DNA from: a virus
DNA: 32,182 bases
IMG/VR virus record: IMGVR_UViG_3300029981_000040
Coordinates: 1-32,182 of that record
Reading direction: 5' to 3' (one strand)
Each line of letters starts with the position of its first letter. Within the stretch, counting starts at the first letter, position 1. Both the position numbers and the translations under genes were made by a program. Shown here piece by piece: positions 1-7,909 of the stretch. Below the pieces are notes generated by a model. That model searched no databases and was not told the origin of the DNA. It saw only the letters and a list, made by a program, of their open reading frames with translations.

Positions 1-71
1 CAACCCTGGCGGCCGCCTCCGGAACGGATAGCGAACGCTTTGCCGGAATGTTGAAAGGCTTGAGCATCTGA
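1..71 (+). CDS. 3' end of an unidentified late gene (partial)
   Basis: Only the last 22 codons are in the window, read in the frame that ends with TGA at 69-71. The visible tail ends in GMLKGLSI and shows no recognisable motif. It lies one base before the next ATG, so it is probably part of the same late operon, in the place where a head or connector gene would be expected. No function can be assigned. Confidence 0.55.
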   Translation, partial: TLAAASGTDSERFAGMLKGLSI

Positions 72-72
72 T

Positions 73-1185
73 ATGGCAAAAAAGCTAAGCGAGATCCCGA
101 CCAGTAAACTGCAGGCTGCGCAGATCGCGGCCCTCGCCCGCATCCATCTCTGGGTGACCGGAGAAATCCATTTGCGCATCAATGATTTTACGCGCCAGGC
201 GCGGGCGATCCTGATCAAGCGCGCCGATGGCGATGGTGTCTTCGACGGCGCTTCTAGTTACCAGGCGCAAATTGAGATCCTGCGCGCCTGGGGCGATGTG
301 CAAAGCGAGATCCTGAAGTTGATGCAGGCGGGCATGCGCCAGGCCGCGCGCCTGCCGTTTGCGCTGCTGGCCGAGGAGCACCAGCGCCGTTTTGCAGATT
401 TGCCAAAGATGGTCAGCGAGGCGCAGGGATCAGCCTATGCCGGTTGGGTTGAGCAGCAATTCCGTATGCTGATCGATCAGGCCAATACGCGTGTGCTGAA
501 CGGTCTAAATTTATCCGGGCGGGTCTGGCGCTTTGATCGCGAAACACGCGAAGATATTAACACATTGATTGTCCAGGCTATTACATCCAAGCAGGACGCC
601 TGGAGCCTGGCAAAGGACCTTGAAAAATATCTTGGATCAAGCCAGGATTGCCCACGTTGGACATCCAGTCGATTGTATGGCCTGACCAAAAGCGATATTG
701 CCAGCGGCGATCTGCAGGGCCTGGTGACCGGTGATGCCTGTGATGGTCAGGGCGTGGCCTACAAGGCGCTGCGCATGGCGCGCACTGAAATTCAGGCTAT
801 CCATGCTGATGCAACCACTCGGCAACTGGCAGCCTCGCCATGGGTACAAAAGGAAAGGATCGTGCTTTCTACTGGTCACCCTGAACCGGACATCTGCGAC
901 GATGTCATCAACGAGGGCGATGATGGCAAAGGAATTTACGAAGTTGGCAGCATCACCCTGCCGCTGCATCCTCAATGCCTTTGCTACAAAGTGGCCGTTT
1001 CGATGAGTGACGATGAATTCGTTGCCAACATGCGCGGCTGGCTAGATAACAGCCAGGCCTGGCCGGAGATGGATGCCTACAGCGCCAATGTGGGTGGCAC
1101 AAGCGCCAACCTGGCAGCTGAAAACGCGGCGCTTAATACCTGGCTATGGGGCACGGAGAAAGAACTGGAAAAGGTGATGAAATGA
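73..1185 (+). CDS. MuF-like minor head (head morphogenesis) protein
   Basis: A 370-aa protein. The first 200 residues are mostly helical. The C-terminal part (about residues 235-310) carries the pattern of the Mu gpF-like minor head family: an Arg-Thr-Glu helix (ARTEIQAIHADA), a stretch with spaced Asp and Cys (PEPDICDDV), then PLHPQCLC, the Pro-x-His-Pro-x-Cys-x-Cys signature. Such proteins sit at the portal and are packaged or support head assembly. The start follows the upstream stop by one base with only a weak AAAGG upstream. The gene overlaps the next one by 4 bp (ATGA), as expected for a coupled head-tail operon. The family call rests on motif recognition, not on a search. Confidence 0.7.
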   Translation: MAKKLSEIPTSKLQAAQIAALARIHLWVTGEIHLRINDFTRQARAILIKRADGDGVFDGASSYQAQIEILRAWGDVQSEILKLMQAGMRQAARLPFALLAEEHQRRFADLPKMVSEAQGSAYAGWVEQQFRMLIDQANTRVLNGLNLSGRVWRFDRETREDINTLIVQAITSKQDAWSLAKDLEKYLGSSQDCPRWTSSRLYGLTKSDIASGDLQGLVTGDACDGQGVAYKALRMARTEIQAIHADATTRQLAASPWVQKERIVLSTGHPEPDICDDVINEGDDGKGIYEVGSITLPLHPQCLCYKVAVSMSDDEFVANMRGWLDNSQAWPEMDAYSANVGGTSANLAAENAALNTWLWGTEKELEKVMK

Positions 1186-1589
1186 GCCTGACCGGAGATA
1201 TCAAGGACCTTTTGGAAGCCGATACCGCCCTGATGGCAATCTTGACCGGCGGCGTGCATGATGCTGTTGAAATTTCCCGCCAGCTCACGCCCGGGGCTTT
1301 CGATGCAAATAATGAGATTAAACCTTGTGCACTGGTCAAAACTGGTACAGAGACTGCTGTTCACAACAAGATCAGCGCGATGCAAACTTCGTTGACGATC
1401 TACTTCTACCAGCGCACCGGCTACACAGTTATCGATGTTGCGCTGGCCAGAGTTTTAGCAATTCTCAATCTCTATCACGCGGTCAACATTTGGGAGATTG
1501 AGTTTAACAATGAAATTGCGCGGTCAACTGATGATGCTCTGGCTTCATCGCTGGCCGTTCAACGATATGACGTAATCCGCAAACGGTAA
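1182..1589 (+). CDS. Probable tail completion / terminator protein
   Basis: A 135-aa protein beginning MSLTGDIKDLLEAD. The ATG at 1182 overlaps the stop of the head gene (ATGA) and was preferred to an upstream start at 1146 that would lie inside that gene. The N-terminal helix, the central beta-rich segment (TSLTIYFYQRTGYTVIDVALARVLAIL) and the position directly before the tail tube gene fit the head-tail connector or tail terminator proteins that cap the tube. No diagnostic motif is visible, so the call is mostly from size and gene order. Confidence 0.55.
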   Translation: MSLTGDIKDLLEADTALMAILTGGVHDAVEISRQLTPGAFDANNEIKPCALVKTGTETAVHNKISAMQTSLTIYFYQRTGYTVIDVALARVLAILNLYHAVNIWEIEFNNEIARSTDDALASSLAVQRYDVIRKR

Positions 1590-1613
1590 TTCACATTCAA
1601 ATGGAGGTCTGAA

Positions 1614-2117
1614 ATGGCAGGATTTGGCGATCAGCCAATGGGCATCAAGCAGATAAAAATCAAGGTTGGCGCGGTAGTTAAGGAATTACCTGCCGGTATA
1701 ACCTTGAAGTTCAAAGAGAAGGTCATCAGCGCGCGCGGGCGTGGGGGTGATCGTCTTGTAGCGCTGGCCAGCGTTCCGGACGGCGTTGAATGGGAAATGG
1801 GCAGCCTGGGTGTGCCACTGGAAGCATACGCGATGATGACCGGGCTAACGGTGGACACTACCGGCACAACGCCCAACCAGATAAAAACGCTATCCAGTAG
1901 CGATAGCAACCGTTACCCCTATTTCGATATCTATGGCAAGTCCCTGGGGGTAGGTGCGGATGATATCCATGTGCATATCATCAATGCCAAGCTGACAGAA
2001 GGCATGGATGCGCCCTATGAAGATGGAAAGTTCACCAATAGCGGCTTCAAAGGCGAAGCGTTGGATTGGGAACTCGTACAAAATGAGACCGCAGCTACCC
2101 TACCTGCGGATGCATAA
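1614..2117 (+). CDS. Major tail tube protein
   Basis: A 167-aa protein with a GGAGG ribosome site at 1603-1607 before ATG 1614. The sequence alternates short hydrophobic strands with Gly/Asp turns (IKIKVGAVVKELPAGITLKF, DIHVHIINAKLTEG), which suits the beta-sandwich tube fold. Its place between a tail terminator and an assembly chaperone, and the hairpin directly downstream, match the usual position of the abundant tube subunit in long non-contractile tails. No sheath gene is seen, which supports a siphovirus. Assignment is by context and composition. Confidence 0.7.
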   Translation: MAGFGDQPMGIKQIKIKVGAVVKELPAGITLKFKEKVISARGRGGDRLVALASVPDGVEWEMGSLGVPLEAYAMMTGLTVDTTGTTPNQIKTLSSSDSNRYPYFDIYGKSLGVGADDIHVHIINAKLTEGMDAPYEDGKFTNSGFKGEALDWELVQNETAATLPADA

Positions 2118-2131
2118 ATGAATTCCTTCTA

Positions 2132-2161
2132 ACTCTCCCCAGGCGAAAACTTGGGGAGAGT
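2132..2161 (+). terminator. Stem-loop after tail tube gene (possible partial terminator or mRNA stabiliser)
   Basis: A perfect 10-bp stem, ACTCTCCCCA at 2132-2141 pairing with TGGGGAGAGT at 2152-2161 around a 10-nt loop. No U-tract follows, so it is not a canonical intrinsic terminator. It lies alone between the tail tube gene and the chaperone gene, where it could lower downstream expression or protect the tube mRNA 3' end. Confidence 0.5.
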
Positions 2162-2179
2162 GAAGAGAAAAGGTGAATC

Positions 2180-2626
2180 ATGGATAAAGCAGCATTGGAA
2201 CAATCAAAACAAGCAAAGCGCGAACAACTGGCGGCCTGGCGCGCATCTCGCACACAGGAATTATCACTGCCATCCGGGCTGACCGTGTCTGTGCGTGATG
2301 CCAGCATTATGGATCTGGTTATTAATGGCAATATTCCTGAGACATTGATGGGTTCAATTATGAATCAGGTAGGTAATGGTGAGCAGGTGGACCTTTCCAT
2401 GTTCAGCTCAGATAATGAATTTGGCAAGCTGATCAATGAGATGGTCAAGATCTGCGTGGTAGACCCACCCATCGCAGATGTTGCCGATGAAGATCATCTG
2501 GCGTTATCTGAATTGTCCGGAGACGATAAGATGGCCATCTTCAATCACGCCAACCGGGAGGTTGAACAAGTAAAAACCTTTCGCAGCGAACAGAATGAAC
2601 TTGTGGACGCTGCACAGCCTGGGTGA
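2180..2626 (+). CDS. Tail assembly chaperone (short form)
   Basis: A 148-aa protein with a charged N-terminal helix (MDKAALEQSKQAKREQLAAWRASR), then a strand-rich segment (LPSGLTVSVRDASIMDLVINGNIPETL). This pattern is frequent in the G-type chaperones encoded between tail tube and tape measure. An AAGG site precedes ATG 2180. The reading frame ends at TGA 2624-2626 in the context CCT GGG TGA. The next open frame overlaps it and begins after a stop at 2571-2573, the usual arrangement for a frameshifted G/GT pair. The chaperone would coat the tape measure during tail assembly. Confidence 0.7.
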   Translation: MDKAALEQSKQAKREQLAAWRASRTQELSLPSGLTVSVRDASIMDLVINGNIPETLMGSIMNQVGNGEQVDLSMFSSDNEFGKLINEMVKICVVDPPIADVADEDHLALSELSGDDKMAIFNHANREVEQVKTFRSEQNELVDAAQPG

Positions 2627-2846
2627 GGCATACGGCAAAAGACCATCCGAATTTCTGGGGATGGAAACGCCCTGGGGATCATTCCAGGTTGATTATGCGG
2701 CAATGATCGTTGGTAGACAGGTAGAAAAAGACCTGGCAGATGGCAAGCCAGTTGGTCCGCAAAAAGCTGGCGAGCAAAATTATTTAGATCCGCGATTATT
2801 GCACAAGTTCGGCACAGTCAAGATCAAACCGGACGGAACCTGGTAA
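2595..2846 (+). CDS. Tail assembly chaperone extension (T part, probably made by frameshift)
   Basis: An open frame overlapping the 3' end of the short chaperone. It has an internal ATG at 2595 but no ribosome site before it; the frame is open from 2574. Relative to the upstream frame it needs +1 (or -2). Its sequence (SLGEAYGKRPSEFLG, then a Tyr/Ala-rich helix AAMIVGRQVEKDLADGK) resembles the T domains that bind tape measure protein. It ends 10 bp before the tape measure start. The likeliest junction is CCT GGG TGA G, where Gly-tRNA could slip from GGG to GGT at the stop codon. Independent initiation at 2595 cannot be excluded. Confidence 0.6.
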   Translation: MNLWTLHSLGEAYGKRPSEFLGMETPWGSFQVDYAAMIVGRQVEKDLADGKPVGPQKAGEQNYLDPRLLHKFGTVKIKPDGTW

Positions 2847-2856
2847 GGAGATTTAT

Positions 2857-4740
2857 ATGCTGGTAGGCAGTGCATATGGGAAGGTAGGTCTAGATAGCAG
2901 CGGCGTCGTGACCGGGGTGCAGCAGGCGGTCAACGCGCTGAAGAACTTTAAGTCAACCATGGAACTGGCTGGTGGTGGGCTGAATAAACTTAAATCAGGT
3001 TTGGATTCGGCCAAGTCGGCTGTGGCTGCGGCCCGCGCGGAACTTGACAAATTAAAAGCCGGAAAGGCAGGGAAGGAAGAGATTGAAGCAGCGGCAGCCA
3101 GTTTGAAAAAGCTGGAAGCAAATGCCAATACTGCCGCCACCGCTGTTCGGAATGCAGAAACCCAAATACAACAGCTACGCCAGGCAGGCATGGCGCTGGG
3201 GCAGGGAATGCAGAACGTAGGTAACATGCTTACTGTTGGCGTGACCTTACCATTACTTGCAGCAGGTGGTGCAGCAATTAAATTGGCTAGTGATTTAAAC
3301 GAATCTAAAAGTTTGACAGGGGTCATCTTCAGCGATATGTCAAAGGATATTTTGAAGTGGGCTGAAGATGCTAATACCAAATTGCAAATGACTCGCAAGG
3401 AAGCCCTGGATTCGGCTAATGATTTTGCCATATTTGGTAAGGCTGCAAAATTAGCGGGCAATGATTTGGTTAAATTTGCTGAAGAAAACACACAGCTTGC
3501 AGCCGATTTGGCGTCAGCCAAGAACACATCGTCCGATGAAGCGATTACCGCTATTGGAGCTGCATATCGTGGAGAAATGGAGCCGATCAGAAAATATGGC
3601 GTTCTACTCGATCAGCAAATTGTAAAAGATAAAGCCGTTTCGATGGGGTTGATGAAAACGAATGATGAGCTAACAACGCAAAATAAAATCTTGGCAGTTA
3701 ATGCGCTCGTGTTGGAACAAACTTCGTATGCCCAGGGAGATATTGCGCGTACTGGTGGAGAAGTAGCCGGACAAATGAAAGAGGCTAATAAATCTATTCA
3801 GGATCTATTGGCTGATTTTGGAACTAACTTACTGCCTATGGCCAGGAATGCTTTAGTTGTGTTTAATCAGCTTCTACGATTTTTAAATAACCTATCGCCA
3901 TCGACGCAACAAAATATTATTGTCTTTTTAGGTTTAGCCGCAGCATTAGGCCCAGTACTTTCAACCATGGGCGGGTTGCTGATGTTCGTGTTACAGATAA
4001 CTGCGATTTGGCCGCAAGTGGTTACAGGTGCAGCTCTTATTGCGCCAACATTCGCAACCATCGGAACGGTCATCACTGGCACTGTCATTCCCGCAATTGT
4101 GGGCTTTATTGGTGCGGCTCTGCCCATCATTGCCGTGGTTGCTCTGGTCGCGGCGGCGATAGGGTTATTGTATTGGGCCTTCTCTACAAATTTCATGGGC
4201 ATCACTGATACGGTCAAGATGCTGGGGGTGATCATTCCGTTTTATATTAATCAAATGTGGAACTCGGTCGTGCTGTATTTTGCGAATGCGTGGAAAACAT
4301 TAACCGATATTTCCAGGAAAATCGCCACAAGTATAGCGGACGCATTCAAGATCGATTGGGGCCAAATTGGAGCGAATATCATTTCAGGGATTGTAAATGG
4401 GATCATTAATGGGATCGGGGCTTTGATCGAGGCAGCTAAACGCGCTGCAAATGCGGTGATGGATGCATTCAAGCAAACATTACAAATAGCATCGCCATCA
4501 AAGAAGTTCGATTGGTTTGGAAAAATGAGTGGAGTTGGTTATATCAATGGTTTGAACAGTGCAGTTCAACCGGCGATGGTGGCCAGCGCCGCATCCAGGC
4601 CAGTGCAGCAAATGGCCAGGGCAACCAGCTATCAGACACTCAACTTCGCGGATGGTCTGAGCATCCACGAAGCCAGGCGTATGCAGGTCGAAAGTGAACG
4701 CAGAATGCAGGTCTGGACACGAAAACTATTAGGAGCATGA
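2857..4740 (+). CDS. Tape measure protein
   Basis: A 627-aa protein, the first long gene after the chaperone pair, with AAGGAG at 2845-2850. Residues about 36-110 form an Ala/Lys/Glu-rich coiled coil. Residues about 353-442 hold several hydrophobic segments, consistent with the membrane-inserting part of tape measures. Near residue 545 is the ASPSKKFDWFG motif followed by Gly-rich sequence, a common C-terminal landmark of the family. The protein sets tail length; its modest size suggests a short tail of roughly 90-100 nm by the usual 0.15 nm per residue rule. It is followed by the tail tip genes. Confidence 0.9.
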   Translation: MLVGSAYGKVGLDSSGVVTGVQQAVNALKNFKSTMELAGGGLNKLKSGLDSAKSAVAAARAELDKLKAGKAGKEEIEAAAASLKKLEANANTAATAVRNAETQIQQLRQAGMALGQGMQNVGNMLTVGVTLPLLAAGGAAIKLASDLNESKSLTGVIFSDMSKDILKWAEDANTKLQMTRKEALDSANDFAIFGKAAKLAGNDLVKFAEENTQLAADLASAKNTSSDEAITAIGAAYRGEMEPIRKYGVLLDQQIVKDKAVSMGLMKTNDELTTQNKILAVNALVLEQTSYAQGDIARTGGEVAGQMKEANKSIQDLLADFGTNLLPMARNALVVFNQLLRFLNNLSPSTQQNIIVFLGLAAALGPVLSTMGGLLMFVLQITAIWPQVVTGAALIAPTFATIGTVITGTVIPAIVGFIGAALPIIAVVALVAAAIGLLYWAFSTNFMGITDTVKMLGVIIPFYINQMWNSVVLYFANAWKTLTDISRKIATSIADAFKIDWGQIGANIISGIVNGIINGIGALIEAAKRAANAVMDAFKQTLQIASPSKKFDWFGKMSGVGYINGLNSAVQPAMVASAASRPVQQMARATSYQTLNFADGLSIHEARRMQVESERRMQVWTRKLLGA

Positions 4741-4744
4741 CACA

Positions 4745-5119
4745 ATGACGATGGGCTATAAGATCGGGCTTACTACAACCATGACAGCTCTGGATGCGCT
4801 CGCATCGCCACTTCCCATTCCAAATTTTGAGTGGCAGGATGCCCAGGATGAAATTATTTTGGGTAATGGTCAAACGCGCGGAATCGGATCACCGCTGGCG
4901 CGTTGGACATTTGCGCTATCTGAAAATGTTGCTGCCAGAAATGCGTTAAAAGCGTTTTGTCCTGGAAGGAGTGCGGAAGTATATATTGCTACCCAGCGGA
5001 ATGATGGATCATTTGCGAATTACAGCGTAACGATGCACTGGCCTTTAACAGAAAATAAGGAAAATGGTTGGGATATGGGTCTGGTGATCGAATTTACGAA
5101 CCTGGTGGTGATTCCATGA
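4745..5119 (+). CDS. Distal tail-type protein
   Basis: A 124-aa protein with AGGAG at 4731-4735. The sequence (LPIPNFEWQDAQDEIILGNGQTRGIGSPLARWTFAL) resembles small tail-tip proteins that sit between tape measure and hub. The position fits a distal tail or baseplate adaptor. It overlaps the next gene by 4 bp (ATGA at 5116). The length is well below that of typical Dit proteins (about 250 aa), so it may be a minimal version or a different adaptor. Confidence 0.55.
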   Translation: MTMGYKIGLTTTMTALDALASPLPIPNFEWQDAQDEIILGNGQTRGIGSPLARWTFALSENVAARNALKAFCPGRSAEVYIATQRNDGSFANYSVTMHWPLTENKENGWDMGLVIEFTNLVVIP

Positions 5120-7908
5120 CGCGCGCCTTGACTTCTCCAGAACTTATCAAACTGCGAGGCGATCAGCAATGGAACCGGTATTACCTGGCCATTCAACCAA
5201 GAACGGTTGTATTTGCAGCGAGGATCAACCAAACATTTTCGTCAAATGACAAGGTCAAGGCAATAAAATACGACACTGCCACTGGCGACTATACTGCGGT
5301 AAAGCCGGATATGACCGTCTACATTGGATCTACGCCAGGCGCCTATGATATTGGCATATGCCGTGTTCGCAAGGCAGCCACATCCAATAAGCTTTTTATC
5401 GGCCTGATCTCCGATATTAAATTGGCTGATAACCTGCATATAACCGTTCTGAACCATTATGGTTGGCATCCGAAGCATCCAACCATGCGCACGGATGGAT
5501 CTGCCCTGATGGATTGTGATGTGGTCTACAGTGCTCAGCATTCGGCAACGGTGCCAACTGTCAATCTGGGCGCGCCTACTGTGGCCTGGTTGACCGGGTC
5601 AAGTATTACTGTTAGTTTTAATGCATCCGGATCATGGAACCTGTCAGGCGGGACGCTTGCCTTTGCCTGGTCGTTCCCTGGCGCCGTATCATCTACCGGC
5701 GCCGCAACAGCTACGCCAACCGCAACGTACAACGCAGCGGGGACATACCAGGCGGCCTGCGCGATTACTGTGGCCGGTGTCAGCAAGACGCGGTATACCG
5801 ATGTTTATGTGTTTTCGAAAACAAGTATGCCTGTCACGCAGTTCGAAATCACAGCGTTAAATGGGCAATTTTCTGACAAAGGATGGGGATGTGACTTAAC
5901 ATTTTACGCTGAAGCCGGGCTCAGCAGCTTGCCAGATCAAGCTGAGATCGTCATATTTTCGCGCGATTTTTATCAGGGCGTGGAAGGCAGTATTGGACCG
6001 ATTTCGGGGCGTGAAAATATCGTTTTTCGTGGTTGGGTTGATGATGAGAGCCTGGTCAGCGATCCAAAAAGTGGAAAGGTATCAATTAGCGCATACGGAC
6101 CACAGCATTGGTTGGATAAGATCGACGCCATTCCGTTCGATTTGAAATATGGCACAAACGATTGGACGCATTTCAGTAATCTGACCGTTGATGCTGCAAT
6201 CTGGCAAGTTTTGACCTGGCGCAGCACAACCAACAATTTGATTGATATTTACCCAACGGGCGACACTCGTGCAGCTCCGCACCTGGAAGGTTCAGAAGGT
6301 ACTGTTTGGGCCCAACTAAAAAGCATCCTTGACCGAATTATGGCAGAGCCTATCTGTGATCATTTCGGAAATTTATATAACCAGATTGACAGCCAATATC
6401 TTGCTGACGCGGACCGCACATCAATCCCGGAAGTGATTACTCTGGAAAAGACTGACTGGCGCGATGGATTGGATATTCAGCGTTTGCCAACATCGGAATC
6501 ATCGCAGGTTATTTTGACGGGCCTGGTAACTTCCGGTGCTTCGACAAAAACAATTTATTCTTTGGCAGCAGGACACATCTATAAAAATTTTGGTGCACCA
6601 TTTTCTAAAGATGGTCTATTAGCATCATCGCAATCTCAGCAAAACGCGTTGGCCGGGTTGATATTAGGACATGAGAACAGAGCCTATGAGTTCACAATCC
6701 CCGGGGCTGCAATCAATCGTATGATCGATATCGCACCCAGGCAATATATTTTGTTGAACATTGCTGCGGGCGATACACCGCGCGGAGTAGCATATGCAGG
6801 CCGGGCCATTGTGCGGTCCGTTTCATGGGATGTGGTCAATGGAACGTTGTTGCCAACATATGATGCTGAGATGGAAACCTTCGCTGAGATTGGTATTAAT
6901 GGGGATATTCCGATTCTAGATGATCCGGATAATCCGGATGATCCCAATAATTCGATTAATGTACCAATGCCATCTTATCCCCCAATACATAATATTGAGA
7001 CTCCTGAACCACCCGAACCAGAACCTGGGTTGCCGGATCCCGCTAACTGCAATGATACGGGCCCGGCTACTACAGTCAATATGGCATGGGATAAGGCCTT
7101 TTTGCGTGGTGATGGCGATCGTATTGCTCATACCTGGAACCCTTGCACGATTAGATCATCAACAGCCGATAATCCGACCACGATGCAATTTACTATTAAC
7201 AATAGAGGACAAGCATACAATCATTTACACTGTTATGGAATCGACGGAAGTTATGCGCGTTTAGTGTCTGGCATCGTAACCGTTTCAGAGAGCTCGGGCG
7301 ATACCTATACCATGAACGTGGCGTTTTCACCATCAACAGCCACAACCGTGGCAGGGTTTGAACTGGAGTTGGACGAAGGTCTGGATGCTACCCCTGCGCC
7401 TCTATATTGTGAAATTGAAGGTACAGATTATAGGTTGGATGGACCTTTTGAAGGTGGTCAAACAGCCAACGTTACGTTATTTCGCCCTATATATGACCCC
7501 ACGCATGGTCATATCCAGTTTGCGTTCACTGGAACGGGGGCCAATAATAACGGCATACTCAACTATAATTTCCAGCTATCAGCTCATTTATCTACCGAAG
7601 ACGGTTATGAAGAATTCGGTGACTTATATGCGTATGTAATTTGGAGTGGTATTTCAAGCGCCGGTCCTATCGCTATAGAGAGCGCTGGTCTCGGAAGAAA
7701 ATACACATCGTACGTAGGCCATTACAAAGTCAGCGAAGGTTTTTTGGCACCAATAGTCAGCTACTATATAATCAGTGGGGATTATTTCAGTCCGGGAAAC
7801 TTCACTGTAGGTGGTTTTATTGACTTGTATTACTCAGCTACTATTCCCCAGCGTTCTGCAGCTTTGGGACCAACTAATTTAAATAATGTTTGTCCGGCGG
7901 GGGCGTAG
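5116..7908 (+). CDS. Large tail tip / hub protein with PKD-like domain
   Basis: A 930-aa protein. ATG 5116 overlaps the upstream stop and was preferred to the start at 5068, which lies inside the previous gene. Residues about 138-232 look like a PKD/Ig-like beta-sandwich (ITVSFNASGSWNLSGGTLAF, then AWSFPG and YNAAGTYQAACAITVAG). The following 350 residues are the likely hub region shared with baseplate hub or tail-endopeptidase proteins. A Pro/Asp/Asn-rich linker (about 599-644; DDPDNPDDPNN, PEPPEPEPG) leads to a beta-rich C-terminal domain. It probably forms the tail tip that contacts the cell surface. No catalytic protease or lysozyme motif was recognised. Confidence 0.7.
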   Translation: MTRALTSPELIKLRGDQQWNRYYLAIQPRTVVFAARINQTFSSNDKVKAIKYDTATGDYTAVKPDMTVYIGSTPGAYDIGICRVRKAATSNKLFIGLISDIKLADNLHITVLNHYGWHPKHPTMRTDGSALMDCDVVYSAQHSATVPTVNLGAPTVAWLTGSSITVSFNASGSWNLSGGTLAFAWSFPGAVSSTGAATATPTATYNAAGTYQAACAITVAGVSKTRYTDVYVFSKTSMPVTQFEITALNGQFSDKGWGCDLTFYAEAGLSSLPDQAEIVIFSRDFYQGVEGSIGPISGRENIVFRGWVDDESLVSDPKSGKVSISAYGPQHWLDKIDAIPFDLKYGTNDWTHFSNLTVDAAIWQVLTWRSTTNNLIDIYPTGDTRAAPHLEGSEGTVWAQLKSILDRIMAEPICDHFGNLYNQIDSQYLADADRTSIPEVITLEKTDWRDGLDIQRLPTSESSQVILTGLVTSGASTKTIYSLAAGHIYKNFGAPFSKDGLLASSQSQQNALAGLILGHENRAYEFTIPGAAINRMIDIAPRQYILLNIAAGDTPRGVAYAGRAIVRSVSWDVVNGTLLPTYDAEMETFAEIGINGDIPILDDPDNPDDPNNSINVPMPSYPPIHNIETPEPPEPEPGLPDPANCNDTGPATTVNMAWDKAFLRGDGDRIAHTWNPCTIRSSTADNPTTMQFTINNRGQAYNHLHCYGIDGSYARLVSGIVTVSESSGDTYTMNVAFSPSTATTVAGFELELDEGLDATPAPLYCEIEGTDYRLDGPFEGGQTANVTLFRPIYDPTHGHIQFAFTGTGANNNGILNYNFQLSAHLSTEDGYEEFGDLYAYVIWSGISSAGPIAIESAGLGRKYTSYVGHYKVSEGFLAPIVSYYIISGDYFSPGNFTVGGFIDLYYSATIPQRSAALGPTNLNNVCPAGA

Positions 7909-7909
7909 T

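Noticed and set aside
2853-3527. A 224-aa reading frame antisense to the tape measure gene
   Set aside because: It mirrors the Ala/Lys coiled-coil region of the tape measure, giving an Ala/Ser/Phe-rich shadow.
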